A DNA stretch of 64,000 bases, from positions 5,406,734-5,470,733 of the forward strand of contig CP136061.1 of assembly GCA_032622095.1 (NCBI GenBank). Reading direction: 5' to 3'. Each line of letters starts with the position of its first letter. Position 1 is the stretch's first letter. The stretch is from Siphonodentalium dalli. Lineage: Eukaryota; Mollusca; Scaphopoda; Gadilida; Siphonodentaliidae. A model generated the notes under the pieces. The model saw only the letters and a program-made list of their open reading frames with translations, was not told the DNA's origin and ran no database searches. The position numbers were made by a program, and so were the translations under genes. This document shows, in pieces, positions 61,060 to 64,000 of this stretch.

Positions 61060-64000
61060 TTATTATTATTATTATACTACAGTATTTTTCAACGCCCAAA
61101 TCTCGGAATGTATTAGTACTAGAAAACACAAGTTTGGTAAGTATGTTGGGGTAAATGAGTTCTATGCCTTTGGCTCATAACGGATATTGTCCGCATTTAC
61201 CCCGTGGAGTTATCTCCCTTTATATGAAAAAATGTCATTTTATTATCTCGGAAATTATAAGGAGCAGAGCATTGAAAATTGGACTGTATGCACATCTCGA
61301 TATGCCCTACTGCCCACGGGCATCAGAACTTGTGTCCGCGCTTTCCCTGAGGAGTTACCGCCCATAGTTGGCAAACCTCTATTTGATTGTACTCTGTTGT
61401 CCTCTTGTATCATTCCAGATAACTGCATGTGGTTTTCATAGTCGTGTTGACCGTTGTCAGTTTAGTCAGAGAAGGAAATTTTGACAGGGTCGGACATATA
61501 TTTTGACACTGGGGTGGGGGGCAAATTGTTTGCAAAATAAAATTTTGATTGACATTCATATATTTAAGTTTATGTATTTCCCGAACGAAAACAAACTCAT
61601 ACCGGAAAGGATTTTTGAAATCCGAGAAGAAATGCAAGAGTTACGGGCCCTCAAAGTTTGCAATTTGGGCCCATGTGCTTGATAACACATCTCCTCCGAA
61701 GATGTCGAAGTTTGGATGTCAGCTGATACGCCAACGTGTGCGGACGGAAGAGGGCACGCGGTGGGCCAAATTTTGCCAGTGTCGGTTCATTATTGTGGGT
61801 CTGGGGAGGGGTGGTCCGTGGTACCAATTTTTAATTCTTCTCGGAATCAGATGAAACTTGGAATATAACATCTGCAACATCAGCCGATCTAGAAACTGGA
61901 AAAATTTCGAAAATCCATCGAAAACTAAAAGAATCGCGGGCCCTCAAACTTTGCAATTTTGGGCCCATGTGCTTGATAACACATCTCCTCCGAAGATATC
62001 GAACATAGGATGTCATCTGATACGAAAATGCGTACGGACTGGAGACGGCACGCGGTGGGCCAAATTTTGCCAGTGTCGGTTCATTATTGTGGGTCTGGGG
62101 AGGGGTGGTCCGTGGTGCCGAATTTTAATTCTTCTCGGAATCAGATGAAACTTGGAATATAATATCTGCAACATCAGCCGATCTCGAAGCTGAACACAGA
62201 TCGTAAATACGTTGGAAAATGGCGGAGATTTTGGCCGTACAAGTTTGAATTTGGGCCCATATGCTTTCCAATAATCAAAGTGTTATCCGTCTCCAAATCA
62301 GATGAAATTTATACTATGCAATCTATGTCAGCCGCAAATCACAAAACTGGAAACAACTTTAAAATCCGTTGGAAACTGACGAAGTTACGGGGCCTCAAAC
62401 TTAGCAGTTTGTGCCAGGGGTTGATGTTTTCCCAATCCCGTCACCCAATTTCGAGGCAGGGGTGGGGTCACGTCCAAACACTTGAGATCAACCTACACAT
62501 ATTAGGACAACATATAATCACCATACTTCATATTTTCCGTCCATAAACTGCGATTCTTTCCACTCATGATTGATCCTATTATTATACTTCCATGGTGTAA
62601 CCAAGGAAGTATATTGTTTTTCTACTGCGGCCGTTTTCTGTTTAATTGGAAATACTCAGAAACTAATGGGAGGAGGACCGCGAAATCTCTAGCGAATGAA
62701 GGCATCTAAGGTCTACTAAAAATAATGGTATCCGGATGTTGGTCCAATATCTTTTAACAGAGTTATGGCCCTTTTTCGATTATTTTTCATTATTATTATT
62801 ATTATTATTATACTACAGTATTTTTCAACGCCCAAATCTCGGAATGTATTAGTACTAGAAAACACAAGTTTGGTAAGTATGTTGGGGTAAATGAGTTCTA
62901 TGCCTTTGGCTCATAACGGATATTGTCCGCATTTACCCCGTGGAGTTATCTCCCTTTATATGAAAAAATGTCATTTTATTATCTCGGAAATTATAAGGAG
63001 CAGAGCATTGAAAATTGGACTGTATGCACATCTCGATATGCCCTACTGCCCACGGGCATCAGAACTTGTGTCCGCGCTTTCCCTGAGGAGTTACCGCCCA
63101 TAGTTGGCAAACCTCTATTTGATTGTACTCTGTTGTCCTCTTGTATCATTCCAGATAACTGCATGTGGTTTTCATAGTCGTGTTGACCGTTGTCAGTTTA
63201 GTCAGAGAAGGAAATTTTGACAGGGTCGGACATATATTTTGACACTGGGGTGGGGGGCAAATTGTTTGCAAAATAAAATTTTGATTGACATTCATATATT
63301 TAAGTTTATGTATTTCCCGAACGAAAACAAACTCATACCGGAAAGGATTTTTGAAATCCGAGAAGAAATGCAAGAGTTACGGGCCCTCAAAGTTTGCAAT
63401 TTGGGCCCATGTGCTTGATAACACATCTCCTCCGAAGATGTCGAAGTTTGGATGTCAGCTGATACGCCAACGTGTGCGGACGGAAGAGGGCACGCGGTGG
63501 GCCAAATTTTGCCAGTGTCGGTTCATTATTGTGGGTCTGGGGAGGGGTGGTCCGTGGTACCAATTTTTAATTCTTCTCGGAATCAGATGAAACTTGGAAT
63601 ATAACATCTGCAACATCAGCCGATCTAGAAACTGGAAAAATTTCGAAAATCCATCGAAAACTAAAAGAATCGCGGGCCCTCAAACTTTGCAATTTTGGGC
63701 CCATGTGCTTGATAACACATCTCCTCCGAAGATATCGAACATAGGATGTCATCTGATACGAAAATGCGTACGGACTGGAGACGGCACGCGGTGGGCCAAA
63801 TTTTGCCAGTGTCGGTTCATTATTGTGGGTCTGGGGAGGGGTGGTCCGTGGTGCCGAATTTTAATTCTTCTCGGAATCAGATGAAACTTGGAATATAATA
63901 TCTGCAACATCAGCCGATCTCGAAGCTGAACACAGATCGTAAATACGTTGGAAAATGGCGGAGATTTTGGCCGTACAAGTTTGAATTTGGGCCCATATGC
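61060..64000 (+). repeat. Array A6: type b units, continues past the window
   Basis: Units 61077-62812 (1736 bp, type b) and 62813-64000 (type b, cut by the window end). The junction between them has a single hairpin module (62583), as at other like-to-like junctions. This is the only place where two type b units are adjacent. Confidence 0.96.

Noticed and set aside
1-64000. Autonomous transposon (transposase, Rep/helicase or reverse transcriptase)
   Set aside because: No frame is long enough and no catalytic motif was seen on either strand. All mobile-like sequences here are non-autonomous.

Overview
This 64 kb window looks like repeat-rich, gene-poor nuclear DNA from an animal, most likely a mollusc. 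Three things point there: near-identical kilobase-scale tandem arrays, tRNA-derived SINE-like units with Pol III box motifs, and the recurring GAGTTATCTCCCTTTA box, which I associate from memory with dispersed molluscan repeats. The species is not determined. I found no convincing protein-coding gene, no rRNA and no functional tRNA. Every open frame is short, lies inside a repeat and has no recognisable domain. Layout: A1 (1-12710), a tandem array of a ~1733 bp unit; B1 (12711-15132), a ~2.4 kb composite block; a 41 bp hairpin-bearing 'left end' (15133-15173); array C (15174-25520), seven full 1392 bp units plus a partial one; a heterogeneous spacer (25521-29012); left end and A2 (29013-33163); B2 (33164-35590); A3 (35591-39758); B3, a divergent hybrid block with an embedded A-like fragment (39759-43994); A4 (43995-51825); B4 (51826-54250); A5 (54251-58596); B5 (58597-61018); A6 (61019 to the window end). 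All arrays and B blocks have the same orientation, so the region is an array of arrays: A(n)-B-A(n)-B, with n varying from about 2 to more than 6. The A and C units are paralogous. Both start at an (ATT)n tract, carry two GAGTTAnnnCCC boxes exactly 145 bp apart, then a GACAGGGTC...GGGTGGGGG landmark, then roughly 300 bp subrepeats. Both end at a palindrome built on TATACTTCCATG / CATGGAAGTATA. The 41 bp left end carries ACCATGGAAGTATA, an exact 14 bp inverted match to the start of the A palindrome, so a unit with its left end has the termini of a small non-autonomous DNA element (MITE-, pearl- or Helentron-like by analogy). The A units fall into subfamilies (a, a', b, c). The hairpin module at the unit's end is doubled at every one of the five subfamily switches and is single at all thirteen like-to-like junctions. 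The B blocks carry a tandem pair of 271 bp tRNA-related repeats on the minus strand, a decayed ~350 bp satellite (S), a ~129 bp direct duplication and a GGGAT microsatellite. No gene system can be read from this window. Its interest lies in how the nested repeats are built, switched and homogenised.
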